DNA from: Sphingomicrobium sp.
Lineage (GTDB): Bacteria > Pseudomonadota > Alphaproteobacteria > Sphingomonadales > Sphingomonadaceae
Length of the DNA: 64,000 nt
Assembly: GCA_030447545.1 (NCBI GenBank)
Contig: JAUJOV010000001.1
Span: 229,642 to 293,641, forward strand
Reading direction: 5' to 3'
The notes beneath the pieces were generated by a model. That model worked only from the letters and a program-made list of their open reading frames with translations. It was not told the DNA's origin and ran no database searches. How positions within the stretch are numbered: the first letter of the stretch is position 1; each line of letters begins with the position of its first letter. Below are positions 36,961 through 46,292 of the stretch, in pieces. Made by a program: the position numbers and the translations under genes.

Positions 36961-39314
36961 CTAGCTCCGCAGCCTTGCCCCGAGCTTTTCGGCCGCAGCG
37001 ACGATGCGCTTGGAAATGTCCGCAAGCTCCGCCTCGGTGAAGCTCTTCTCGGCCGGCTGAAGAGTGACCTCGACGGCCAGGCTGAGCCCGCCGTCGGTCT
37101 CGAACCGGTCGAACAGCCGCGCGCGGCGGTGATCGCCTGCTTGTGGCGCGCCGCGGACGGCGCGGACGAGATTGTCGGCCGGCAGCTCTGCAGGCACGAC
37201 AAAGGCGAAGTCGCGGGTGACCGGCTGGAGCGCCGGGGGCGAATAAGCTGCGCGCGCCCGGCCGGTCGAGCGGGCGGCGGGGAAGGACGTCAAGATAGAC
37301 TTCGGCTGCGACCGCGCGCTCCGGCGCGTCGAGCTCGCGCACCAGCCGCGGGTGGAGCTCGCCGAAGGCGGCGACGATCGTCTTGGGCCCAAGCCGGAGC
37401 GTCGCCGACCGGCCCGGGTGCCAGGTCGCGCCGGCGTCGGGGAACAGCTGCAGGTTGGCGACCGGCGCGCCGGCGGCTTCGAGCAGCGCGAGCGCCTCGG
37501 CCTTGGCGTCGAACGGGTCGAACGGCTTCGCCTTGCCCGACTGCCATTGCCGCGGGCTCTTCTCGCCCGCCAGAAGCAGCGTTGCGGTGGGCCGCTCGGC
37601 CTCGGCGAGATAGCGGCGGCCGATCTCGAACAGCCGCACCGAGGCCGCGCCGCGGTCGAGGTTGCGGCGGGCAGCAGCGACCAGGCCCGGCAGAAGCGAG
37701 GGCCGCATGACCTTCATGTCCTCGCTGATCGGGTTGGCCAGCCGCCACTCGGCGCCCCCGAACGCCTGCGCCTCGCCTTCGAAATGAAGCTCCAGGTCAC
37801 CGCTTCGTCCAGCCCGCGCGCAGCGGCCGCGCGGCGGACCCGGCGCTCGATGAGCTGCGAGCGGGTTGCGGTTGCCCTGGCGACGCCGGCTGCCCGGTTG
37901 AGGGCGTAGCGGCGAGGCGGTCATAGCCTTCGATCCGGGCGATCTCCTCGACCAGGTCGGCCGAGCCTTCGACGTCACGGCGCCAGCTCGGCACTCGCGC
38001 GGAGCCGTCCTCGACCTCGAAGCCGAGCGAGGAGAGGATCGTGCGCTGGCGCTCCTGCGGCACCTCGATTTCCGCCCAGCGCGCAAGGTGCGCCTGGGAT
38101 CGAACGGCACGCGCCTGTCCTCGACCGGCGGCTCGCCGGCGCGAATGGCCTGCGAGGGTTCGCCGCCGCAGATGTCGAGGATCAGCCCGCTGAGGATCGC
38201 GAGCCCGTCGTCGAGGAAGGCCGGGTCGACCCCGCGCTCGAAGCGGCTGCGCGCATCGCTGGTGAGGCCGAGCTTCTGGCCCGTGCGCGCGATGCGCGCC
38301 GGGTCGAAGTAAGCGACCTCGAGCATCACGTCGCTGGTCGCGTCGGTCACGCCCGATTCCTCGCCGCCCATGATCCCGCCGATGTCGTGGACCGAGCGCT
38401 CATCGGCGATCACCGTCACTTCGGGGGCGAGCGCATATTCCTTCTCGTTGAGCGCAAGCACCGTCTCGCCTTCGCGCGCGCGGCGGGCGACCAGCGCGCG
38501 GTCGAGCTTCGCCACGTCATAGGCGTGCGCAGGCCGGCCCAGGTCGAGCATCACGTAATTGGTGATGTCCACGACGGCGGAGATCGGCCGCTGTCCAGCG
38601 CTCTTCAGCCTCTGCTGCATCCAGTCGGGCGAAGCGCCGTTGCGGATGCCGCGGATTGCTCGGCCGAAGAAGGCGGGGCAGCCTTCCGGGTCCTCGATGC
38701 GGATGCCGATCGGCGAGTCGAAGCGACCCTCGATGCGCGGAACGTCGAGCGGCTTGAGCGTGCCGAGCCCGGCGGCGGCAAGGTCGCGCGCAATCCCCTC
38801 ACCCCCATGCAGTCCTGCCGGTTGGGAGTGACCGCGACGTCGAACACAGGATCGTTGAGTCCAGCAAAATCGGTGAACGCAGCGCCGATTGGAGCATCCT
38901 CGGCAAGCTCGATGATGCCGGTATGGTCCTCGCCAAGCTGAAGCTCGCGCGCCGAGCACATCATGCCGCGGCTTTCCACACCGCGGATCGCTGCGACCTT
39001 CAACGTCAGGTCCGAGCCCGGGATGTACGCACCCGGAGCCCCGAACACGCCCAGCATGCCCGCACGAGCGTTCGGCGCCCCGCACACGACCTGCACCGGC
39101 CTCGCCCGCATCGACCGCCAGCACCTGGAGCTTGTCGGCCTGGGGGTGCCTGGTCGGCCGTCAGCACCCGGGCGACCTTGAACGGCGCGAGCGCCTCGGC
39201 CGGGTTGGAGACCTCCTCGACCTCAAGCCCGATGTTGGTCAGCCGCTCGGCGATCGCCGAAGCGTCGGCATCGGTGTCGAGGTGCTGCTTGAGCCAGGAC
39301 AGCGAGAACTTCAT
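36961..39314 (-). pseudogene. pheT: Phenylalanyl-tRNA synthetase beta subunit, multiple frameshifts
   Basis: The beta subunit of PheRS (editing and tRNA binding). ATG 39314 overlaps the pheS stop. The N-terminus [20 protein letters not shown] is clean to [10 protein letters not shown]. Frames change near 39135, 39080 and 38815. The B3/B4 editing domain from [20 protein letters not shown] to SRFERGVDPAFLDDGLAILS is clean, another break lies near 38090, and breaks near 37905 and 37800 follow. LEDMKVMRPSLLPGLV-like text (read SEDMKVMRPSLLPGL) to EVYLDVLP is intact. The C-terminal anticodon-like domain TRDFAFVVPAELPADNLVRA ends at 36961. About six or seven indels are needed in all. Confidence 0.92.
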
Positions 39315-40376
39315 GCGCCCACGCCCCCGCTCAGCGTCGGCACGTCGAGCGCGCGGAAGCCGTAATGCCTGAGCCAGCGAATATCGCCGTCGAAGAAGGC
39401 GCGAAGGTCGTCCATCCCGTACTTGAGCATCGCCAGCCGATCGATCCCGCAGCCGAACGCGAAGCCCTGCCACTCGTCGGGGTCGAGCCCGCAATTGGCG
39501 ATGACGCGCGGGTGGACCATGCCGCTGCCCAGCACCTCCATCCAGCCTTCGCACCCGCCCACAGCGCGCGGCCCTTCTCGACCGACCAGCCGACATCGAC
39601 CTCGGCCGAAGGCTCGGTGAACGGGAAGTAGGACGGCCGCATTCGAAGCACGACGTCCTCACGCTCGAAAAAGGCCTTGAGAAAGGTTTCGAGCGTCCAC
39701 TTGAGGTGGCCCATGTGGATCGCGCGGTCGATCACCAGCCCCTCGACCTGGTGGAACATCGGCGTGTGGGTCGCGTCGCTGTCGGAGCGGTACACGCGGC
39801 CGGGAGCAATCACGTAGAGCGGCGCGCCGCGCTCCTGCATCGCGCGCGGATCTGCACGGGCGAGGTATGCGTGCGCAGCACGCGCGGCTCCTCCTCGGCC
39901 GTGCGCGGCTCCACGTAGAACGTGTCCTGCATCGCCCGCGCCGGGTGGAACTCGGGCATGTTGAGCGCGGTGAAATTGTACCACTGCTCCTCGATCTCCG
40001 GCCCTTCCGCGACCGCGAAGCCGAGGTCCGCGAAAATCTCGGCAAGCTCGTCCATCACCTGGCTGACGGGGTGGACGCTGCCCTGCGGAGCTTCGGGCGG
40101 CGGGAGCGACAGGTCGATCGTCTCGGCTGCCAGCCTGCGGTCGAGCTCCGCCGCCTCGAGCGCCGCCTTGCGTGCCGCGATGGCCGAGGAGACCCGCTCG
40201 CGCAGCGCGTGCACCTTGGGCGCCTCCGCCGCGCGCGTCTCCGCGTCCATCGCCCCAAGCGACTTGAGCCTGGCCGTGATGCTGCCCGACTTGCCGAGCG
40301 CGGAGACGCGCAGCTGCTCGAGCGCGGACAAGTCCGCCGCTGCGCCAATCGCCTCCAGAAGCTCGTGATCGTCCAT
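39311..40376 (-). pseudogene. pheS: Phenylalanyl-tRNA synthetase alpha subunit, two frameshifts
   Basis: The catalytic alpha subunit of PheRS. It starts [20 protein letters not shown]. Motif 1 region [19 protein letters not shown] and [20 protein letters not shown] are clean to [11 protein letters not shown]. At 39841-39848 a (CG)4 run holds one CG pair too many and shifts the frame. Motif 2 region [30 protein letters not shown] and [16 protein letters not shown] follow. A second break near 39556 precedes [17 protein letters not shown] and the motif 3 [14 protein letters not shown]. Corrected length is about 355 residues. Essential gene, so error is likely. Confidence 0.94.
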
Positions 40377-40452
40377 CTGCGCCCCATAAGCAAAAGGGCG
40401 CGGTAGAGGCCAGCTCCGCCGCGCCCTTGCGAACTGCCGTCTCGAAAAGTGG

Positions 40453-40827
40453 TCAGGCCGCGGCCTTGTCCTCTCTCGAGCGCGCCCCTCGCCTGGGCGA
40501 CGATCGCGCTAAACGCCTCGCCCTCGTGCATCGCGATGTCGGCCAGGACCTTCCGGTCGAGGTCGATCCCGGCGAGCTTGAGCGCGTGGATGAACTGGCC
40601 GTAGGTCATCCTTCGGCGCGCACCGCGGCGTTGATCCGCTGGATCCACAGCGCGCGGAAGCTGCGCTTCTTCACCTTGCGGTCGCGGTAGGCGTACTGCC
40701 CGGCTTTTTCGACCGCCTGGCGGGCGATCCGGATCGTGTTCTTGCGGCGGCCGTAATAGCCCTTCGCCTGGTCGAGGATCCGCTTGTGCTTGGCGCGCGT
40801 GGTTACGCCGCGCTTGATGCGTGGCAT
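40453..40827 (-). pseudogene. rplT: 50S ribosomal protein L20, two frameshifts
   Basis: L20 is an early assembly protein of the large subunit. The first 70 residues are clean ([57 protein letters not shown]). The sequence then reads GAAGGATGACC where GAAGGCATGACC is expected, a missing base near 40610. The tail [33 protein letters not shown] continues in the new frame, and another shift near 40480 is needed to reach TGA at 40453 (DKAAA end). Corrected length is about 121 residues. Confidence 0.94.
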
Positions 40828-40839
40828 GGTCCGTCAGCC

Positions 40840-41043
40840 CTATTTCAGGCCGTAGGGCGCCCAGGTCTTCACGCGAGCCGTATCGGCGTCGGCAAGGACC
40901 TCGGTGCCGCGGTTCTGGCGGATGTACTTGGCGTTGTGGCTGATCAGCCGGTGGCGCTTGCCAGCGACCCCGTGCTTGATCTTGCCGGTCGCCGTGAGCT
41001 TGAAGCGCTTCTTCACGCCGCTCTTGGTCTTCAGCTTGGGCAT
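40840..41043 (-). CDS. rpmI: 50S ribosomal protein L35
   Basis: A 67-residue ribosomal protein starting at ATG 41043 ([20 protein letters not shown]), not at the upstream ATG 41079. It ends KTWAPYGLK. It is the first gene of rpmI-rplT-pheS-pheT, a conserved bacterial operon; the gap to rplT is 12 bases. Confidence 0.96.
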   Translation of the reverse strand: MPKLKTKSGVKKRFKLTATGKIKHGVAGKRHRLISHNAKYIRQNRGTEVLADADTARVKTWAPYGLK

Positions 41044-41173
41044 TTTCGTCTCGCGGACGCGACGTTCATGAACGGCCACGGCAGCCCTTTCGCCGGCCGT
41101 TCGTCATCTTTTCCAGAGGCGGGAAAGCGCGGCGCTATAGAGGCGCGGGCGCTCCGACGCAACCGCTAGCGCC

Positions 41174-42931
41174 TCACTCGCCCAGCGCGGCGTAGGTCAG
41201 CAGCCGGTAGCGGTAGCGCTGCTCGTCGCGAATCTTCTGGGCGATCCGGCCGTGGATCGCCTCGTCCCAACGCGACCAGCGGGTGATGAACGCGTCGGCC
41301 CTCGCGGGATCGCCTGCATCCTGGAGCGCAAGCACTTCGCGCAGCAGCCCCTCGACCGCGGCATGGTAGCGCCCATAGTCGATCGACAGCTCGGCCGAGG
41401 CCGTGTCGAAGCGCAGCACGCCGCGATCGAGCAGCCAGTTGAACTGCATCAGCTGCATGGTCTGGTACGGCTGGTCGCGCCGCGGCTTGTTGTTCTGCAG
41501 AGTGCGGTTGATCCCGCTCGCATAGTGCGAATTGAGCTGGGCGCCCGTGAAATAGCCCGTCTGGCGAAGCTGCCGTCCGGCGAACAGCGAGACCAGGTCC
41601 GCCTTCATCTCCTCGAGGAGATTGGCATCGGCGCCGAGCGCCTCGTGGAGGTTGCGGCCGTCGCGGGTGCGGTCGACCCCGAGATAGTGGCCGATCTCGT
41701 GCCACAAGGTGCGCTGGAAATTGCTTTCGGCCGTCAGGTGCGGCTCGTGCGGCGCCGACACCACCGCGCCCCACACGTCCTCGGTCGTCGCAAAGATCTC
41801 GGGCGAGCGCATGATGTTGGCACGAAGCAGGATCGTGCGGCCGTAGCGCCGCGCCAGATAGGCCTCGTTGGGCAGGATCGTCGCAGTATTCGCGCCGCGG
41901 GACTGGCCGAAATCCGCGATCACGTCGTAGACTCCGACCGGAATGTCCTCGCGCACCTTCTTGTGCCGGTCGTAGGGCAGCGCGTCCTCGACCGCCTGGA
42001 GCCCGCGAAGCCCCTTGCGAAGCGCATCGGTTTCCCGGCCGCGGCGGGCGAGCACGTTGAGCGAATAGAATGCGCGCACGCCGGACAGCTCGTCGTCGTA
42101 CGTCTCATAGGCGCCGATCTGCGCGTTCAAATTTTTGAACTGGCCCGTGATCCACGCGGCATCGCCCGACTCATAGTCGTCCGAGAGCAGGTCGCGCGCC
42201 CGGTTGCGAAGGAACTTGGCGAACTCCCAGTCCTCCTTCTCGACCGCATCCGCCGCCTGGTTGAGCAGGCCATGGGCTCGGATCATCTCGTCCGCGTAGG
42301 CGAGCGAGTAGGGCGCCGCGTAGAGCTGGTTCCGGTCGGGCCGCGCTGCCAGCCCCTGCAGCCGCTGCCTCAGCCCGGGATGCAGCCGGTCGATCGCCGG
42401 ATATCTGTCGAGCATTGCAAGATCGCGCGCGAGGCTCGCCTGGTCGGCGCGCCGGACGACCGAGCGCAGATGGGTAAGCTCGTCCCGGCGCTCAGGATTG
42501 GCCTTGAGGAAAGCCTCATATTCCTCGCTGGTCAGGTCCCACGGATAGACGTTCTTCCCCGGCGGAGCGTCCTCGGCCCCGGCGAACGGCAGGCGGCGAT
42601 TGTCGAGCGTGGTTGCGACCGGTCCCTGGAACAGGCGGTAAAGCGTCGCTTCGTCGGATCGAGGCGCGAGGCGGCCGCGGACGTCGCGCGCGGCGCGATG
42701 GCGCTGATGCTCGTACAGGTCCTGGAAAATCTTGCCGACCTCGATCAGCCGCGCGACGGCCGTGCGCTCGCCCTCGCTGAGGTGCGCGACGTCGGGGGCG
42801 AGACGGATCGTCTGAGTCTTGGCGAGGATCTCCCGGGCCTGCTGCTGAGTCAGCGGGGCTGCGGCCGGCTGCGCCTGAGCCGGCACTGCGGCCGCGCACG
42901 CAATTGCTGCGACAAGCCACGAAAGTCTCAC
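41174..42931 (-). CDS. Exported zinc peptidase, DPP III (M49)-like
   Basis: A 585-residue protein starting at GTG 42931, which overlaps the SDR stop (GTGA). The signal peptide is RLSWLVAAIACAAAVPAQA. The zinc motif is LWHEIGHYLGVDR (HExxH), with EEMKADLVSLFAGRQ about 50 residues on as the third-ligand glutamate, the layout of the dipeptidyl-peptidase III-like family. Other family parts are YPWDLTSEEYEAFLKANPER and ILPNEAYLARRYGRTILLR. It likely trims peptides in the periplasm; substrate unknown. Confidence 0.8.
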   Translation of the reverse strand: MRLSWLVAAIACAAAVPAQAQPAAAPLTQQQAREILAKTQTIRLAPDVAHLSEGERTAVARLIEVGKIFQDLYEHQRHRAARDVRGRLAPRSDEATLYRLFQGPVATTLDNRRLPFAGAEDAPPGKNVYPWDLTSEEYEAFLKANPERRDELTHLRSVVRRADQASLARDLAMLDRYPAIDRLHPGLRQRLQGLAARPDRNQLYAAPYSLAYADEMIRAHGLLNQAADAVEKEDWEFAKFLRNRARDLLSDDYESGDAAWITGQFKNLNAQIGAYETYDDELSGVRAFYSLNVLARRGRETDALRKGLRGLQAVEDALPYDRHKKVREDIPVGVYDVIADFGQSRGANTATILPNEAYLARRYGRTILLRANIMRSPEIFATTEDVWGAVVSAPHEPHLTAESNFQRTLWHEIGHYLGVDRTRDGRNLHEALGADANLLEEMKADLVSLFAGRQLRQTGYFTGAQLNSHYASGINRTLQNNKPRRDQPYQTMQLMQFNWLLDRGVLRFDTASAELSIDYGRYHAAVEGLLREVLALQDAGDPARADAFITRWSRWDEAIHGRIAQKIRDEQRYRYRLLTYAALGE

Positions 42932-43587
42932 CACGGCACTCGCCTCCCGTCCCGCCTGAAATAGCCGCCCGATTCCTCGGGGCCCAGCCGCTCGATCAGC
43001 CGCCGCATGTCGCGCACGCTTTCCTGCGGAGACAGCGGCGCCTTGGGCCCGCCCATCCGCGTCTTCACCCACCCAGGGTCGAAGGCGGCTGCGATCACGC
43101 CAAGCCGCTTCGTTTCTACCGCAAGCGAATTCCACGCCATGTTCAGCGCCGCCTTGGACGTGCGGTAGGGCACATAGCCGCCCGAGCTTTCGGCAATGCT
43201 GGCCATGCCGCTGGTCAACGCGATCAGCTTCCCGCGCGCTTCTGCCACGCGCGCGAGCACGGCCTTGGCGAGCAGGAAGGGCGCAATGCAGTTGGCGACC
43301 ATCATGTCGGACCAGGCGCGACCGTCGTCGGCCGCCTCGGCCTGTTCGGGAATCCAGGTCCCGGCATTGGCGATCAGCAGGTCGAGCGGACCGGCGAGCC
43401 GCCCGGCGAAGCCCGCGACGGCATCGAGGTCGTGAAGCTCGAGCGGCTCGACGCGCACGCCGAGCTCGTCGAGTTCGGGGCTCGACTGCCGCGCGGTGGC
43501 GATCACCTCCCAGCCGTCAGCCGCATACTGGCGGGCAAACTCGAGCCCGATCCCGCGGTTCGCGCCCGTGACCAGGACGGACGGCAT
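42928..43587 (-). CDS. SDR family oxidoreductase
   Basis: A 219-residue classical short-chain dehydrogenase/reductase. The NAD(P) motif is VTGANRGIGLEFARQ, NAG is at LLIANAGTW, the catalytic serine in LIALTSGMASIAES and YxxxK in GYVPYRTSKAALN. Substrate is unknown. Its start codon follows the prs stop with no gap, and its stop overlaps the peptidase start, so prs, SDR and peptidase form one unit. Confidence 0.9.
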   Translation of the reverse strand: MPSVLVTGANRGIGLEFARQYAADGWEVIATARQSSPELDELGVRVEPLELHDLDAVAGFAGRLAGPLDLLIANAGTWIPEQAEAADDGRAWSDMMVANCIAPFLLAKAVLARVAEARGKLIALTSGMASIAESSGGYVPYRTSKAALNMAWNSLAVETKRLGVIAAAFDPGWVKTRMGGPKAPLSPQESVRDMRRLIERLGPEESGGYFRRDGRRVPW

Positions 43588-44523
43588 CTAGTCGAACAGG
43601 CTTGAAACGGACGATTCGTCGGCGATCCGGCGGACCGCTTCGGCGAGCAGGGGCGCGATGGTCAGGCGGCGGATCTTGCCGTCCTTGGCGTCCGGCTCGC
43701 CGCTCCAGATCGAATCGGTCACGACCAGTTCGCTGAGCTCGGACGCCCCGACGCGCGCTGCGGCGCCGCCGGACAGCACTCCGTGCGTGCACTAGGCGAA
43801 GACCTCCTCGGCTCCCTGCTGCTTGAGCGCCGCGGCGGCGTTGCACAGGGTGCCGGCCGAATCGACGATGTCGTCGATGAGGATGCAGCAGCGCCCCTCG
43901 ACGTCGCCGATGATGTTCATCACTTCCGACTCGCCGGCGCGCTCACGGCGCTTGTCGACGATCGCCAGCGGCGCGTTGTTGAGGCGCTTGGCAAGGCCGC
44001 GGGCGCGGACCACGCCCCCCACGTCGGGCGAAACGATCAGCAGCTCGCGGTTGGAAAAGCGCGCCTGGATGTCGGCGGCGATCACCGGCGCTGCGAACAG
44101 ATTGTCGGTCGGAATGTCGAAGAAGCCCTGGATCTGCCCCGCATGGAGGTCGATCGACAGCACCCGGCTCGCGCCCGCGACGGTGATCAGATTTGCGACC
44201 AGCTTGGCCGAGATCGGGGTTCGCGGGCCTGGTTTGCGGTCCTGTCGCGCATAGCCGAAATAGGGCACCACGGCCGTGATCCGCTTGGCCGACGCGCGCC
44301 TCAGCGCGTCGATGCAGATCAACAGCTCCATCAGATTGTCGTTGGCCGGATAGCTGGTCGACTGGACGACGAACACGTCCTCGCCGCGCACATTGTCGTG
44401 CACCTCGACGAAGATCTCCTCGTCGGCGAAGCGGCGCACGCTGGCTTCGGTCAGAGGCACTTCGAGATAGTCGGCGATCGATCGGGCCAGCGGCGCGTTG
44501 CTGTTCCCGGAGAGCAGTTTCAT
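43588..44523 (-). pseudogene. prs: Ribose-phosphate pyrophosphokinase with in-frame TAG
   Basis: PRPP synthase makes phosphoribosyl pyrophosphate from ribose 5-phosphate and ATP. The sequence is normal ([45 protein letters not shown]; the PRPP-binding [19 protein letters not shown]) up to EEVFA, then TAG at 43792-43794. The rest continues in the same frame with THGVLSGGAAARV to SSVSSLFD. The family has FAYVTHGVLSG here: TACGTG would be expected and TAGTGC is written, i.e. a C lost before and gained after GTG. Full length is 311 codons, normal. Confidence 0.93.
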
Positions 44524-44615
44524 GTGCGGCTTCCCCAGCGGAGGGCCCGCCTTAGCCAGCGAGTCCCGTTCCCGTAAAGGTTGCCGAGGCCGGTCCGAGC
44601 GTTAAAGCCGCGGCA

Positions 44616-46277
44616 ATGACCGACCGGTTGACCATCGCGCTCGCCCAGATGAATCAGCGCGTCGGCGACCTCGCCGGCAATGCCCAGGCCATGCTCGCGA
44701 TGCGCGATCGCGCCGCGGGCGCAGACCTGCTGCTCGTGCCCGAGCTCCAGCTGACCGGCTACCCGCCCGAGGATCTGGTCTTGAAGCCCGAGTTCGTGCG
44801 GCGGACCATGGAAGCGGCCGAGCGGCTGGTCGACGCGACCGCTTCGCCCGGGCCAGCGCTGCTGTTCGGCTCGATCATCCATGAGGGCGGGCAGGACTTC
44901 AACGCGGTCATCCTCGCCGAGGGCGGCCGGGTGGTCGGCCGGACGCTCAAGCGCGAGCTCCCGAATTACGGCACATTCGACGAGAAGCGCATCTTCGCGC
45001 CCGGCCCGATGCCGGAGCCGATTGAGTTCCGGGGTGTGAAGATCGGTGTCCCGATCTGCGAGGACATTTGGCAGGAGCCGGTCTGCGCGCACCTTGCCAA
45101 TTGCGGCGCGGAATTCTTCCTGGTGCCCAACGGCAGCCCGTACGAGCTCGACAAGGACGAGCGCCGCCAGCGGCTGGTCCGATCGCGAGTCACCACCATC
45201 GGCCTTCCGCTCGTTTATCTGAACAGGGTCGGGGGCCAGGACGAGCTGGTGTTCGACGGATCGTCCTTCGTCATGCACCCCGACGGCGAGCTGGTCGCGC
45301 AGATGTGCGACTGGGAGGAGGATCTGCTGATCACCGACTGGTGCCGGGCCTCGGACGGCTGGCGCTGCCAGACCCGCGAGACCCATGTCCTCGATCCCTT
45401 CCCCGAAGACGTCTACCGGGCGATGATGCTGGGCCTCCCCGAGTTTGTGGAGCGCTACGGCTTTCCAGGAGTGTTCCTCGGCCTGTCGGGAGCGATCGCG
45501 CGCGCGCTAGCGTCAGCTGTCGCGCTGGACGAGTGCGGGCCGGAGCGGGTGTGGGGGGTGATGCTCCTCGAAGTACACACCGGCGAGGACAGCCTCGAGG
45601 ACGCGCGCGCGAGTGCGCGGCTGCTCGGCTGCCGCCATGACGTCGTCCCGATCGCTCCCGCCGTCGAGGCGCTCGACGCGATGCTGCCCGACCTTACCGG
45701 CCTTGCCGCCGAGAATATCCAGGCCCGCCTTCGAATGGTCGCGCTGATGGCCTTGTCCAACGCCCAGGGGCAGATGCTGCTGACCACCGGCAACAAGAGC
45801 GAGATGAGCGTGGGGTACTCAACGCTCTACGGCGACATGGCCGGCGGCTTCGCGGTGCTCAAGGATGCGTACAAGACCACGGTCTTCGCCTTGTCGCGCT
45901 GGCGCAACCGCAACCGCCCCGAAGGCGCGCTCGGTCCCGAGGGGCCGGTGATGCCCGCGCGCGTGATCACCAAGCCGCCGAGCGCCGAGCTTCGCCCCGA
46001 CCAGAAGGACGAGGATTCGCTCCCGCCCTACTCGGTGCTCGACCGCATCCTCGAAGCCTTGATCGACAGGGAACTGTCGGTCGGCGAAGTCGCCACCGTT
46101 ACCGGAATCGAAAAGGAGCTGGTCGCGCAGATGGAGCGGCTGGTGCTCAAGGCCGAGTACAAGCGCCGCCAGGCGCCGCCGGGCGTCAAGATCGGCGCGC
46201 GCAACTTCGGCCGCGACCGGCGCTATCCGATCAGCAACTTCTTCCACACCGGCCCGGAGGTGAAGCTTCCGCGATGA
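44616..46277 (+). CDS. nadE: Glutamine-dependent NAD+ synthetase
   Basis: A 553-residue enzyme that amidates nicotinate adenine dinucleotide to NAD+. The N-terminal nitrilase-type glutaminase has its triad in VPELQLTGYPPED (Glu), NYGTFDEKR (Lys) and VPICEDIW (Cys). The C-terminal synthetase has TGNKSEMSVGYSTLYGDMAG and FFHTGPEVKLP. The ATP pyrophosphatase loop, normally SGGxDS, reads LSGAIARALAS near residue 291, and MLPSxYTGEDS reads MLLEVHTGEDS. Both could come from paired indels that restore frame. As written the synthetase would be inactive. Confidence 0.9.
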   Translation: MTDRLTIALAQMNQRVGDLAGNAQAMLAMRDRAAGADLLLVPELQLTGYPPEDLVLKPEFVRRTMEAAERLVDATASPGPALLFGSIIHEGGQDFNAVILAEGGRVVGRTLKRELPNYGTFDEKRIFAPGPMPEPIEFRGVKIGVPICEDIWQEPVCAHLANCGAEFFLVPNGSPYELDKDERRQRLVRSRVTTIGLPLVYLNRVGGQDELVFDGSSFVMHPDGELVAQMCDWEEDLLITDWCRASDGWRCQTRETHVLDPFPEDVYRAMMLGLPEFVERYGFPGVFLGLSGAIARALASAVALDECGPERVWGVMLLEVHTGEDSLEDARASARLLGCRHDVVPIAPAVEALDAMLPDLTGLAAENIQARLRMVALMALSNAQGQMLLTTGNKSEMSVGYSTLYGDMAGGFAVLKDAYKTTVFALSRWRNRNRPEGALGPEGPVMPARVITKPPSAELRPDQKDEDSLPPYSVLDRILEALIDRELSVGEVATVTGIEKELVAQMERLVLKAEYKRRQAPPGVKIGARNFGRDRRYPISNFFHTGPEVKLPR

Positions 46278-46292
46278 TGACCCGCCGGTAGA

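Noticed and set aside
36671..39124. Single 817-codon minus-strand frame over pheT
   Set aside because: Only its middle parts match PheT; its ends are other-frame readings of pheT and of the plsC opposite strand. Treated as part of a frameshifted pheT.
43792..43794. TAG in prs read as recoding (for example pyrrolysine)
   Set aside because: No pyl genes or recoding signals are seen, and paired indels explain the codon and the neighbouring residue change.
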